This document shows, piece by piece, positions 1-8,812 of a DNA stretch of 64,000 bases. Positions within the stretch are counted from its first letter, which is position 1. The number at the start of each line of letters is the position of its first letter. The position numbers and the translations under genes were made by a program. This stretch comes from Sinomicrobium oceani (GTDB taxonomy: Bacteria > Bacteroidota > Bacteroidia > Flavobacteriales > Flavobacteriaceae). The notes beneath the pieces are model-generated. The model did not search any database. It had not been told where the DNA came from and worked only from the letters and a program-made list of their open reading frames with translations. The stretch lies in NCBI RefSeq assembly GCF_900119185.1, contig NZ_FPJE01000003.1, positions 62,001 through 126,000 on the forward strand. Direction: 5' to 3'.

Positions 1-85
1 CGGTAAGCCCGAAACTTACACCGCTAAGGCCTGCAAGGGTGGTTAAACTTCCTATTCGTATAAAATTTCTTCTGGATTGTTTCAT
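1..85 (-). CDS. N-terminus of a Tat-exported protein (partial)
   Basis: Only the first 28 codons lie in the window; the gene runs off the left edge. Reading leftward from the ATG at 85-83 gives MKQSRRNFIRIG followed by a hydrophobic run (SLTTLAGLSGVSFGLT). The SRRNFI segment is a good twin-arginine motif, so the mature protein is probably folded in the cytoplasm and exported by Tat, as for many Bacteroidota cofactor-binding enzymes. It is co-directional with the BACON lipoprotein, SusD and SusC upstream, 245 bases beyond the BACON gene, so it may be the enzyme of that locus. The family cannot be assigned from so few residues. Confidence is for the start and the Tat signal only. Confidence 0.7.
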   Translation of the reverse strand, partial: MKQSRRNFIRIGSLTTLAGLSGVSFGLT

Positions 86-109
86 CTGTTTTTTTTCAGT
101 TGTTTAATT

Positions 110-172
110 ATCGGGTTAACGGGTATTTGCTTATCTTATCTGTAATACCCTATTAACCCGATACCTTTTTTT
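110..172 (+). other. Long hairpin with T tract on the plus side
   Basis: The arms ATCGGGTTAACGGGTA (110-125) and TACCCTATTAACCCGAT (146-162) pair over 15 bp with one small bulge around a 20-base loop. A run of seven T follows on the plus strand (166-172). It resembles an intrinsic terminator read on the plus strand, but no plus-strand gene precedes it. The minus-strand side, which the flanking genes use, lacks a T tract. It may be an RNA stem between the BACON gene and the Tat gene, or a remnant of a dispersed intergenic repeat. Confidence 0.5.
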
Positions 173-330
173 AATATTATTTCTCCAAGCTGACTTCCGT
201 TTATTTGCTGTCAGTCATCGAATCCGGTCATACACCAGGTAACCTATTAATCGCATATCCATGAACTCAGTAACTCAATAACCCATCACCAATAAACTAC
301 GAACGGATCAACTACCCGACTCGCTAACGA

Positions 331-1569
331 TCAGTCTATAATTTTAACTTTAATATCATCCAGAAATATCCTGTTCTTGCCTTGTCCGACTCCCCGGAGA
401 TCGAAATCGCCTCCCAGAAAACGGATTTGTGTATCGGAGGTAGCTCCTGTGATAATAAAGGTATAAGCCCTGTCTTTTGCCCAGATATCGTTTTCTGTTC
501 CGGCATCGTCTTCTGCTCTGGCATTGGGGATATTGTCGATTACCAGTTGTTCGGTATCGGTATCTCCGGCTCCCAGGACGGATATTTTCAGGATGCGGTC
601 ATCGACATTACCTCCTGCAGAAATATAGGCTGCTGCTTTGAAAGTAACCTCGAGATTAACGGTCCCTTCGATGTTGAGTTTCGGTGATATGAGGTCGCCA
701 CCATAGTTTGTTTTTCCGAGTTTGACAAACCCCTGGCGGGCATAGACGAGCTGTTGGTTTCCTGCGGCTTCGTTTGGTGTGCTGTACCATCCGCGTTCCC
801 GCTCTTCTTGTGTCCATCCGCTGTCGTAACGGGATTCCCCCGAAGTTTCATAGGGAATAGCACTTCCGTAAGCGAGCCAGTTAAAGTTTTCTTCGAGTAT
901 AATGGCGTTGGACGATTGCGATATGACGATCTGTTGTCGGAGTTCGGGGTAGGCCTCCGAACTTACCGTAACTATGGCGGAACGGCTTTCGTCTTTGTTT
1001 TCGAGGGCCTGTAATCGAATTTCTCCCGCACTGCCCTCGATTTCCGTGAGCCAGCTATCATCATCAATGCTGTATGTCCATGCCACAGTAGATTTTATAC
1101 GGAGACTTACTTCTCCGCCTGCAGCCGGTACGGAAATGCCCTCTTCGGCCCCTTCGATGGTTAAAAAGGGAACATTTTCTTCCTGCTCTACCCGGAAAAG
1201 TACCGGTTGCTCTTCTCCGTTGACCATAAATGCGAAGTTGGCTATTCGCATGGAAGTTGTCAGGTTTTCCGAAACGGTCATTTTAAAGATACCGTCGTCT
1301 TTTCCCTCGGTGGGAAAGACCTTTATCCAGTCAATTTCCTCCTGAGGTACAATCTGCCAGGGGCGGTTGGAACGGACCGTATAACTACCGGTATATGCTG
1401 TCGTTCCCGTGTTCAGTCCTGTCGGGTTCCCTTCGATAAGGAAATACGGATCTCCTGAAAGGCCATCATCATCGTTATGGCACGATATCAGGATAAGGGG
1501 GAAAAACAGGATAGCCGGGAGATGTTTTATCCCTGTTTTAACTATATTGAAAAGATGAAATGTATTCAT
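331..1569 (-). CDS. Surface lipoprotein with two BACON domains
   Basis: A 412-residue lipoprotein. The signal peptide ends in LISC with Cys30, followed by HNDDDG; such an acidic stretch after the lipid cysteine is typical of surface-exported Bacteroidota lipoproteins. Two BACON-type beta-sandwich repeats are visible (about 45-130 and 135-220), each with the usual Trp (RPWQI; VAWTYSI) and a closing beta strand (VLFRVEQEENVPFL; QQIVISQSS). The C-terminal half (about 222-412) looks like a jelly-roll of the choice-of-anchor J/carbohydrate-binding type, ending in IFLDDIKVKI. The ATG is 20 bases after the SusD stop, so it is the third gene of a susCD operon. It is likely a ligand-binding or spacer lipoprotein on the cell surface. 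The ligand is unknown. Confidence 0.8.
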   Translation of the reverse strand: MNTFHLFNIVKTGIKHLPAILFFPLILISCHNDDDGLSGDPYFLIEGNPTGLNTGTTAYTGSYTVRSNRPWQIVPQEEIDWIKVFPTEGKDDGIFKMTVSENLTTSMRIANFAFMVNGEEQPVLFRVEQEENVPFLTIEGAEEGISVPAAGGEVSLRIKSTVAWTYSIDDDSWLTEIEGSAGEIRLQALENKDESRSAIVTVSSEAYPELRQQIVISQSSNAIILEENFNWLAYGSAIPYETSGESRYDSGWTQEERERGWYSTPNEAAGNQQLVYARQGFVKLGKTNYGGDLISPKLNIEGTVNLEVTFKAAAYISAGGNVDDRILKISVLGAGDTDTEQLVIDNIPNARAEDDAGTENDIWAKDRAYTFIITGATSDTQIRFLGGDFDLRGVGQGKNRIFLDDIKVKIID

Positions 1570-1589
1570 GCTGTTTTGTTTTGTCTGCG

Positions 1590-3164
1590 TTATTTTCCTT
1601 CTTCGATAGCTTGTTTACTCCACCATACCGGGGTTCTCATATTGTTTTCTCCTCCCATGCGTTCCAGGGCTATTTTGGCATTTTCACCGTTGGTAGCCAT
1701 GGTCGTGGTAGGATATGCAAACCGGGTGGGCAGGATATAATTGTTATAAACCGTACCTCTGCCTATGGTCAATACCGGATATCCGGTACGCCGGTATTCG
1801 TGATAAGCTTCCATACCTACCCAGAACAGGGCCAGGTATTTCTGGTTGGCAATGAGTTCTTCCTTATTCTCCGAAAGGTCCCATGAAGCTAATGGAGAAT
1901 CGAGAAAAACGGTGATGTCGTTCGGGGAAATCTGTACGGGCGTTTCACTGTACTGGCCGAAAGGCGCCCATTTTTCGAGGGAAGCGGTCACAGCATTGGT
2001 ATAATATGATCTTGCAGCAGTTTCTCCTCCTGAAATGTATCCTTTTAAAGCGGCCTCTGCCAGGATAAACTGTACCTCTGCATAGTCCATAAACCATCCG
2101 GGAGCATTTGCACGGCAGAATACCGCAGCATTCAGAAATGCGGCGCCGCGATCTACGGAACTTTGTTCTTCTTCGGTACATCCGGCCACGGTACCTTTCC
2201 ACAGACCATCCGGATTGGCTTCTTTATTGAGGTTCTTCTTTCCTATCACAGCCAGGCGCGGATCTTCGTAAAGCTGTTGCCCGCTTGCAGCGGAGACCAC
2301 CGTCATACCTATCAGTTGCCTGGTGAGTTTACGGCCGGAGGTCGTAAAATCCGATTCCGGTGTAATGGCAAACTGGTTCAGGTACGGATCACTTCCGGAA
2401 AATAGTACCGTAGCATTATCGTCATTGGAGGTGAATATGGGATAACGGGACGGTGAACTGAGTATCTCGCTCATTTTGGCACCACTACCCATTTCACTTC
2501 TACCGCTTACCCTGCACAGTAAACGGAGGTATACCGAATTGTTAAATTTCCGCCATTTTTCCATGGACCCGTTATACATACCATCGAGTTCCGGTTTCAG
2601 GAACTGCGGATCGGTGGCATAGATATCGTTGGCAGCCTCCAGGTCGGCAAACATTTGTTCATAGACTTCTTTCTGGGAGTCGAATTTCGGTTTGGTGGTT
2701 CCGCCGGCTTCTCTTGCCGTAAATGCCTCCGAATAGGGGATATCTCCGTACATATCCGTAAGATTGGACAGGTAGAGTACCTTGAGGGTAAGGGCAATAG
2801 CGTGGAGCGCATGGTCTTCCTGGGAAATACTCAGGTCTTTCATGTGCACGGCGTTATTGGCATAACGGGCGTACATGTTCCAGACGCTTTGCCAGTTTCC
2901 GTCACTGATAAAATAACGGTGTTCCTGTCGGGTAGTTCCCCCGGTAAAGGCGGTAAACTGGATGAGCTCGTCATTCCAGAACCATGTATAATTCAACCAC
3001 GCATTGGCACCGTTGTACAACAGCGGTTCGAACATCCCACTGGCTTTGATATCGCCTACGGAGGTATTGTTCGGGTTGGTATTGGTTTCTTCGAAATCGG
3101 AAGTACAGCCCAGGGTGAGCATGGCCGTGAGTCCGAAAATCCATATTTTGTTTATACTGTTCAT
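1590..3164 (-). CDS. SusD/RagB-family outer-membrane lipoprotein (SusD-like_2 type)
   Basis: 524 residues with lipobox LTLGC (Cys20) and then TSDFEETNTNPN, the start typical of the SusD-like_2 branch rather than classical SusD. A helical TPR-like core follows (for example the ALTLKVLYLSNLTDMYGDIPYSEAF region), and near the C-terminus the conserved block with FMDYAEVQFILAEAA and YLALFWVGMEAYHEYRRTGYP. It would form the lid of the SusC barrel encoded 11 bases upstream and capture the ligand at the surface. Proteins of this branch are found with many kinds of substrate, so the sequence does not show what is bound. The next gene is a BACON lipoprotein rather than a recognisable hydrolase. Confidence 0.9.
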   Translation of the reverse strand: MNSINKIWIFGLTAMLTLGCTSDFEETNTNPNNTSVGDIKASGMFEPLLYNGANAWLNYTWFWNDELIQFTAFTGGTTRQEHRYFISDGNWQSVWNMYARYANNAVHMKDLSISQEDHALHAIALTLKVLYLSNLTDMYGDIPYSEAFTAREAGGTTKPKFDSQKEVYEQMFADLEAANDIYATDPQFLKPELDGMYNGSMEKWRKFNNSVYLRLLCRVSGRSEMGSGAKMSEILSSPSRYPIFTSNDDNATVLFSGSDPYLNQFAITPESDFTTSGRKLTRQLIGMTVVSAASGQQLYEDPRLAVIGKKNLNKEANPDGLWKGTVAGCTEEEQSSVDRGAAFLNAAVFCRANAPGWFMDYAEVQFILAEAALKGYISGGETAARSYYTNAVTASLEKWAPFGQYSETPVQISPNDITVFLDSPLASWDLSENKEELIANQKYLALFWVGMEAYHEYRRTGYPVLTIGRGTVYNNYILPTRFAYPTTTMATNGENAKIALERMGGENNMRTPVWWSKQAIEEGK

Positions 3165-3175
3165 ATCCCTAATGA

Positions 3176-6100
3176 TTAGAAAGAAAGTTTTACATTAAGC
3201 CCGTATGACCTGGTGAGCGGAAAGGACATGGATTCTATTCCCATGTGAATATTAGATCCGTTGAGCATTCCCGTTTCGGGGTCATACTGTGGAAATTTGC
3301 TGAGCACAAAGAGGTTGGTAGCATACATTCCTACACTGGCCCTTTGCAGAAAGCCCAGTTTTCGACAGACGGACTGCGGAATATCGTAATCCAGGCGTAT
3401 TTCCCGAAGTTTCAGGAAAGAGGTGTCGAATGTATTCATTTCGGTATTATTACGGTTCCAGATATAGGTGTTGTAATATGTTTGTATACTGCTGGTTACT
3501 GTTTTGTTTTCCTGGTAGCTCACGGTACCGTCCGTGTTCTGTACAATATTGACACCCTGGTGTACAAGTCCGTCGTACCGTCCCTCGAGAGAATTTTTGA
3601 GTTTTCCCTGGTAGGAAAGGGCAAAGTTGGTCACAGAAAATGCATTACCTCCCCATTGTCCGGCAAATGTGGCGGCCAGTGAAAAGTTTTTGTAACGGAA
3701 ACGCTGGGTCATACCCGCGCGCCAGTCGGGATTGACATTTCCTATTTTTCTGTCCGGGGATTCATCCAACAACGGATATCCGTCGGCATTGACAATATGC
3801 ATGCCGGAAGCATCTACCTGGTTTCCATTATCATCGATATAGAAAGCTCCTTCCGGAGCCCGCTGAAACCCTCTTCCGTAGATTACATTCATTTCTTCTC
3901 CTACATAAGAGTAGATATACGTACGGTTTCCGATAGTCGTACCGAGGTCGGCCTGGTAAGGCTCATCCGGGTCCCAGCCATCCTGCAGGCTTACCAGTTT
4001 GTTTATATTTTTGGACCAGGCGAGGTCAAAAGACCATTCGAAATTCGGACTGCGTACCGGAACGAATGTAGCTGCTATCTCGATACCTTTATTGGATATT
4101 TCTCCGGCGTTTATTTTTCTTCCCGTCGCCCCGGTAATCTGGTCTACATTGACCGATACGATCTGGTTGGTGGTAGCGGAACGGTAGACGGCGAGGTCGA
4201 GTGACACACGGTTCTTAAAGAGTTTGGCGACCAGACCGGCCTCCCAGCTTTCGGTATTTTCGGGCTTTATCAACGGATCGGGAATGGTACCGGGCAGGGT
4301 ATATCCTCCCGGGAACGAGCTGTTTCCATAGGTGGCATCAAGGGCATACGGGGACGTATCGTTACCGACATTGGCCCAGGATAGCCGGAGCTTCAGCATA
4401 TCTACCCAGGTCGCAGCAGAATGTATGTCCAGTACGTTGTCCAGCAGTACACTTCCTGCGACCGAAGGGTAAAAGTAAGACCAGTTGCCTCGGGATAATG
4501 TACTCGACCAGTCATTCCGTCCTGTAATGTCGAGGAAATAGCTGTCGTCCCAGCTCAGGGAAAGCAGACCGTATAAGCTGTTAACTTCCTTTTTGCTGTG
4601 ATAGTTATACGGGTCCGGATTGATCCCCGACGGGAGGTTGTTGGTGTGGTATATCCCTTCTTCGCCGAGCTGACTCAGGGTGATCTTACTGTTACGGTAT
4701 TTGTCTACCCTGTTATTACCCCCGGCCATGGCGGAGAATCCCAGTCGTCCGTCTGCCCAGGTGGTATTGTTATAGCGGAGCATAAAATCACTGTTGATCT
4801 CGTATTGGTTAACCGTTTGCTCCCGGTAAAAACCATTCTGGTAGCCAGCGGTGTAAAACGGTTTTCGCTGTGTACGGAAATCACCGGACCAGTCGAGTCC
4901 CGATCTGAGATCGAGTGTCAGGTTCTTTAACAGGTCGATGGACATGGTAATATTTCCGAAAACGCGGTTTTTGTCCTGAGTGTTGGTCGCTTCGTACAGG
5001 GTACGGTATGGGTTGTAGGTTCCGGCGGAGGGAAATACCAGCCCTTGTCCGTTCTGTCCCTGTGCCGCCCAGTTGGCATAATTGAAGCGTTTTTGAAAAT
5101 ATTCGTTTTTCCAGTCGTTAATACTGTTCACATTAAATCCCCATACCAGGGCATACATGGGGTTGGTCTCGTCATAGCCACCACCGGGCATGTTATCGCT
5201 CTGTTTGTTGTAGTAATTGATTTTGGAACTCAGTCGTATTTTATCGTGAACTTTCGTATTGAAAGTTAGCGATACCGTTTGCTTGTCAAAACCGGTATTG
5301 GGCAGGATCCATTCGTTGCGGTAATCCGTAAAAGAGAAACGTGTGGAGGTCCCTTCGCCGTTACTACCGTCGATCGTTACCGTGTTATTGGTGGTTATAC
5401 CGGTCTGGAAAAGTCCGGTATACCAGTCGTTCTGGTAGGTCCAGGGGAGTCTGGTGAAATCGCCTGTATCCCAGTTTTTGGAGGCATAGCGATAGCGCAT
5501 TTTACTGGCGTCGAACTTTTCCCCGAAAGTATACCGGGAATAGTTGCGGGGTACGGCAATACCGTCGGGAGCCATATCTGAGGTGATTTCCCAGAGCGAA
5601 TATTCGGATTGTCCCATATCCGATCCGTTTCCGTATTGTGTCTGGAAGTCGGGGAAATATCCTGCCCGGTCGAATGTGATGGAAGAGTTTACCGTGACTC
5701 CGAGGCCCTTGGTTTTTCTTCCGGATTTGGTGGTGATAATAATGGCTCCTCCTGCTGCTCTCGAACCGTAGAGTGCGGCAGCGGCAGGGCCTTTCAGGAC
5801 AGATACCGATTCGATATCTTCGGGGTTGAGGTCACTGGCTCCGTCACCATAATCTACCGGCGCATCTTCCTGGGCATAATTACTTACACTCCGGGTAGCG
5901 GTCATTCCGGAAGATATCGGGATACCATCGACTACGAAAAGTGCGGTGTTTTGCCCGTAATTGAGGGATTGATCGCCTCTCAGGGTAGCCCGGATGGAAG
6001 CGCTGGGTCCGGTACCGGCCTGAGCGAAGAAGAGCCCGGGTACTTTCCCGGACATATTGTTGAGCCAGTTCCCGGTAACCGATTTGGTGAGTTCTTCACC

Positions 6101-6769
6101 TTCTACCTTACCCACCGCATAACCCAGGGATTTTTCCTCCCGGGTGATATTGAGCGCGGTGACGACAACTTCATCCATGGCTACATTCTCTTCCTCGAGG
6201 GTAACCTGCATATCGGTTTGTCCGGCAACGGGAACTTCGAGAGTCTTCATTCCCATAAAGGAAAAGAGGAGTGTTCCGTTGGAGGGGATAGCGTTGAGCC
6301 GGAAATTTCCGTCAAAATCTACCGTAGTACCTGTGGAAGTCCCTTGAAGAATAACAGTGGCTCCTATAAGCGGTACCCCGTCTTTGTCGGTGACGGTTCC
6401 GCGGATGTTTTTCCGCTCTACCGTTTTCAGGGTTATCGAGGTATTGCCGGCCACATAAGTAAGTCCGGCATCTTTACTGATCCGGTCGAGAATATCGGTA
6501 AGTCCCGTGTCTGTAAATTCATAGGAAAACGATCTCCTGTCTTTCAGGATATCATCCGAGTACCGGAACTGGTAGCCTGATTTTTGTTCCAGTTGTTTAA
6601 AAAGCTGGTCCAGGGTTACATGCTGTACCTTGATGGTTAACTTTTTGTCCATGCCGCCCTGGGCGTAAACACGGCTTGCAGAGAAGCTCAGAAAAAGCAT
6701 CCCCAGCAAAAGTATGTGGGAAAACCTGAGGAGATAAGATTTCTCTTTCTCGCGTAAACTTAATTTCAT
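3176..6769 (-). CDS. SusC/RagA TonB-dependent transporter with STN signalling domain
   Basis: 1197 residues. A signal peptide (to about 37, ASRVYAQG) is followed by an STN domain (43-116) that signals to a FecR anti-sigma factor, a carboxypeptidase-D regulatory-like beta domain (122-193; VPLIGATVILQGTSTGTTVDFDG), a TonB-box-like DEVVVTALN (199-207), the plug (LFVVDGIPI, SVLKGPAAAALYGSRAAGGAIIITT) and a long beta barrel ending in an aromatic residue (LNVKLSF). It takes up a ligand through the outer membrane with the SusD downstream. The STN domain, and the FecI/FecR pair directly upstream on the same strand, indicate trans-envelope signalling. A terminator and an 18-bp palindrome lie between fecR and this start, so it probably has its own promoter. 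Confidence 0.95.
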   Translation of the reverse strand: MKLSLREKEKSYLLRFSHILLLGMLFLSFSASRVYAQGGMDKKLTIKVQHVTLDQLFKQLEQKSGYQFRYSDDILKDRRSFSYEFTDTGLTDILDRISKDAGLTYVAGNTSITLKTVERKNIRGTVTDKDGVPLIGATVILQGTSTGTTVDFDGNFRLNAIPSNGTLLFSFMGMKTLEVPVAGQTDMQVTLEEENVAMDEVVVTALNITREEKSLGYAVGKVEGEELTKSVTGNWLNNMSGKVPGLFFAQAGTGPSASIRATLRGDQSLNYGQNTALFVVDGIPISSGMTATRSVSNYAQEDAPVDYGDGASDLNPEDIESVSVLKGPAAAALYGSRAAGGAIIITTKSGRKTKGLGVTVNSSITFDRAGYFPDFQTQYGNGSDMGQSEYSLWEITSDMAPDGIAVPRNYSRYTFGEKFDASKMRYRYASKNWDTGDFTRLPWTYQNDWYTGLFQTGITTNNTVTIDGSNGEGTSTRFSFTDYRNEWILPNTGFDKQTVSLTFNTKVHDKIRLSSKINYYNKQSDNMPGGGYDETNPMYALVWGFNVNSINDWKNEYFQKRFNYANWAAQGQNGQGLVFPSAGTYNPYRTLYEATNTQDKNRVFGNITMSIDLLKNLTLDLRSGLDWSGDFRTQRKPFYTAGYQNGFYREQTVNQYEINSDFMLRYNNTTWADGRLGFSAMAGGNNRVDKYRNSKITLSQLGEEGIYHTNNLPSGINPDPYNYHSKKEVNSLYGLLSLSWDDSYFLDITGRNDWSSTLSRGNWSYFYPSVAGSVLLDNVLDIHSAATWVDMLKLRLSWANVGNDTSPYALDATYGNSSFPGGYTLPGTIPDPLIKPENTESWEAGLVAKLFKNRVSLDLAVYRSATTNQIVSVNVDQITGATGRKINAGEISNKGIEIAATFVPVRSPNFEWSFDLAWSKNINKLVSLQDGWDPDEPYQADLGTTIGNRTYIYSYVGEEMNVIYGRGFQRAPEGAFYIDDNGNQVDASGMHIVNADGYPLLDESPDRKIGNVNPDWRAGMTQRFRYKNFSLAATFAGQWGGNAFSVTNFALSYQGKLKNSLEGRYDGLVHQGVNIVQNTDGTVSYQENKTVTSSIQTYYNTYIWNRNNTEMNTFDTSFLKLREIRLDYDIPQSVCRKLGFLQRASVGMYATNLFVLSKFPQYDPETGMLNGSNIHMGIESMSFPLTRSYGLNVKLSF

Positions 6770-6799
6770 AATTTAGTTGTTTAATTATTTTTAGTAAAC

Positions 6800-6817
6800 T
6801 GAATTTTCGAAAATTCA
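6800..6817. promoter_or_regulatory. 18-bp perfect palindrome upstream of susC
   Basis: TGAATTTTCGAAAATTCA reads identically on both strands. It lies between the fecR terminator and the SusC start codon at 6769. Its position fits a regulator binding site or a promoter-proximal element. No protein is assigned to it. Confidence 0.45.
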
Positions 6818-6825
6818 AACTTCTC

Positions 6826-6860
6826 AAAACCGGAACTGTCGTCACCAGTTCCGGTTTTTT
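6826..6860. terminator. Bidirectional-looking intrinsic terminator after fecR
   Basis: A 9-bp perfect GC-rich stem (CCGGAACTG at 6830-6838 with CAGTTCCGG at 6846-6854) has a 7-base loop. It is flanked by AAAA on the left, which gives a short U tract for minus-strand transcripts, and by TTTTTT on the right. It lies 46 bases past the fecR stop and should separate the fecI-fecR transcript from susC. Confidence 0.75.
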
Positions 6861-6899
6861 CAGTCTTTATTTTTAGCTTCTGATTTTTACATACACAAT

Positions 6900-7886
6900 T
6901 TATTTGATGGTTATGGTATCGTTGTTCTGCCGGTATTCGAAACCTGTCATGAACTGCAAACTCTGCAGGACATTTTCCAGGGATTCGTTGTGATAGGATG
7001 CTCTTATTTTTTGAGTCAGAATAGCTTCGGATGTACAGTTTATTTTTATGCCGTACCATTTTTCTATCAGGGCAAAAGCTTGTTTCACCGTAATCTCGTC
7101 AAAGTGTAAAATGTTCCGGTGCCAGTCGGTCAGATGTTCCGCATGGACTTCCGAAGTGGTGAATTTTTGCTTTGCGGCGTCAAATGCGGCATGGTCGTTC
7201 CGGGTAAGGATCACACGTTCGCCGGTAGTGCGGTGTGCTACCCGGACTTTTCCGGTGGCCACAGTGACATTGATATGGGTAGTATCTTTGTAACACACCT
7301 CAAAGGTGGTACCGAGCACCGTAGTTTCGAAATCCCCGCTATACACGACAAAAGGTTGTTCCGGATTTCTCCGGACCTCGAAAAATGCTTTCCCGTGAAG
7401 TTCCACCCGGCGTTTATCACGGTCAAATGTTTCCGGATAGCGTAGCGTGGCCTGTGCATTGAGATAGGCTACGGAGCCATCTGGCAGCGTGATCTGTTTT
7501 CTTTCGCCGGCAGTACTGCTTATGGCCAGATATTCGGATGGCGGAATATTTTTGTTTTGTCCGGTATGGTAAATTGCGTAGCTTATTCCGAGAAAAAGGA
7601 TCACGGCAGCGGCGATACGCAGCAGGGTTATATGATGGAGGCGCGGGGCTTTTCGGATTGTCTGTTCTGATGTCTTTATCTTTTTCCGGAGTAGATAAAG
7701 ACCCCGGTCCAGACTGAATTCATCAGAGTGTTGCCGGAATTCTTTCTGCCACTCCTGTTGCAGCCATTGATAGGTTTTGCGATATTCGGTATGTTCGAGG
7801 TATTTTTGAAGCCTCCTGTTTTCGGTTTCCGATGCCTCCCCGGTAAGCACCTTGGCAGCGAGTTCATAAAAAATATGGTTGTCCAT
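6900..7886 (-). CDS. FecR-family anti-sigma factor
   Basis: 328 residues from the ATG at 7886 (MDNHIFYELAAKVLTGEA). An in-frame ATG nine codons upstream also exists but gives an atypical leader. The N-terminal helical cytoplasmic part is followed by one transmembrane helix (about 85-105, ITLLRIAAAVILFLGISYAI), a periplasmic FecR domain (STAGERKQITLPDGSVAYLNAQATL, VELHGKAFFEVRRNPEQPF) and a C-terminal DUF4974/STN-like domain (AFALIEKWYGIKINC). It would hold the sigma factor encoded 69 bases upstream and release it when the SusC STN domain signals ligand binding. It is adjacent to the STN-type SusC at 3176-6769, the obvious partner. Confidence 0.93.
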   Translation of the reverse strand: MDNHIFYELAAKVLTGEASETENRRLQKYLEHTEYRKTYQWLQQEWQKEFRQHSDEFSLDRGLYLLRKKIKTSEQTIRKAPRLHHITLLRIAAAVILFLGISYAIYHTGQNKNIPPSEYLAISSTAGERKQITLPDGSVAYLNAQATLRYPETFDRDKRRVELHGKAFFEVRRNPEQPFVVYSGDFETTVLGTTFEVCYKDTTHINVTVATGKVRVAHRTTGERVILTRNDHAAFDAAKQKFTTSEVHAEHLTDWHRNILHFDEITVKQAFALIEKWYGIKINCTSEAILTQKIRASYHNESLENVLQSLQFMTGFEYRQNNDTITIK

Positions 7887-7955
7887 AGATACGGCCTTTA
7901 TTTCTAAGACCATAAAAAAGGACCGGACCTGCCATCCGGGTTCGTTAACAAATGG

Positions 7956-8561
7956 TTAAGGGATTATTAAGTGTAGTCGGGTCAGAACAGAGGAGAGCGT
8001 AAAAGCACCGAAAACAAGAGATACAAAGAATTGCGATTCGTATTGCGAGATATACCGGATCGCTTCGATCATCTGTTTTTGAACGGTATTGACGGAAATC
8101 TGAAGAATATCGGCAATTTCTTTGTATTTGAAGCCTTCGAGACGGTTGAGTTTAAAGATGATCCTGCGTTGCGGGGGAAGTTCTTCGATAATGGTCTCTA
8201 TACGTTTTTCCACTTCGGCATAGTCGAGAGCGGATTCTGCAGTTAAACCCGAAACCTTTTGTTGGGATTCGGATATTTCCATGTCGAAGAACGAGATCCT
8301 GTTTTTCTTCAGTACATTGAGCGATTGATTCTTGATTGCAATGAAGAGGTAAGACTTCAGGTTGTTACGGATATCGAGTACATTCCGGTTCTGCCATATA
8401 TTAAAAAACACGTCAGAGACAACTTCTTCGGCGATATCCGGACTTTTTACAAACGACCCGGCAAACTGGCAAAGCGGATAATAGTATTTCCGGAACAGTT
8501 GTTCAAGAGCATGCTGATCGTTGTTCCGTATACGCTCTACTAACAATTTATCTTGCTCCAT
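7956..8561 (-). CDS. ECF RNA polymerase sigma factor (FecI type)
   Basis: 201 residues. Region 2 is clear (ALEQLFRKYYYPLCQFAGSF, DIAEEVVSDVFFNIWQNR), followed by region 4 (IEELPPQRRIIFKLNRLEGF, KYKEIADILQISVNTVQKQM). It belongs to the Bacteroidota-type sigma-70 group usually paired with FecR and an STN-type SusC, which is the arrangement here. It directs RNA polymerase to the promoters of its SusC/SusD operon. The C-terminal tail after region 4 (FFVSLVFGAFTLSSVLTRLHLIIP) is more hydrophobic than usual, which is a mild oddity. The 251 bases upstream, up to the neighbouring hydrolase gene, show no coding sequence. Confidence 0.95.
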   Translation of the reverse strand: MEQDKLLVERIRNNDQHALEQLFRKYYYPLCQFAGSFVKSPDIAEEVVSDVFFNIWQNRNVLDIRNNLKSYLFIAIKNQSLNVLKKNRISFFDMEISESQQKVSGLTAESALDYAEVEKRIETIIEELPPQRRIIFKLNRLEGFKYKEIADILQISVNTVQKQMIEAIRYISQYESQFFVSLVFGAFTLSSVLTRLHLIIP

Positions 8562-8812
8562 CCTCGTAGTTTGAACTTCAGTGAGACTGAAAAGCTTTGG
8601 TTCTTAGAAGGGAGCAAGTTACTTTTTAGGAAATATCCCGTTGTTACCGGACGGTTAAATTACCGTAATAGAAATGTTGTTTATACAGGTTTACAGGAAT
8701 GTTCTTACCGGATACAGCTAAATGAAGATTACCGGAGCGGATGAAACTCAGGAGACCGGGTACGGGGGGCAAAACGCATGGTCCGGCACAAGGGGTAACC
8801 CGGAGGCAGATT

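Noticed and set aside
110-172. Terminator of a plus-strand gene
   Set aside because: No plus-strand gene exists to its left within the window; kept only as a hairpin.
5609-6580. Plus-strand open frame of 323 codons
   Set aside because: Lies wholly antisense to the SusC gene at 3176-6769, whose protein is unmistakable; the frame has no signal, domain or sensible composition.
1590-8561. Iron-siderophore (FecA) uptake locus
   Set aside because: FecI/FecR here pair with a SusC/SusD and a BACON lipoprotein; no siderophore receptor-type plug or iron genes are present.
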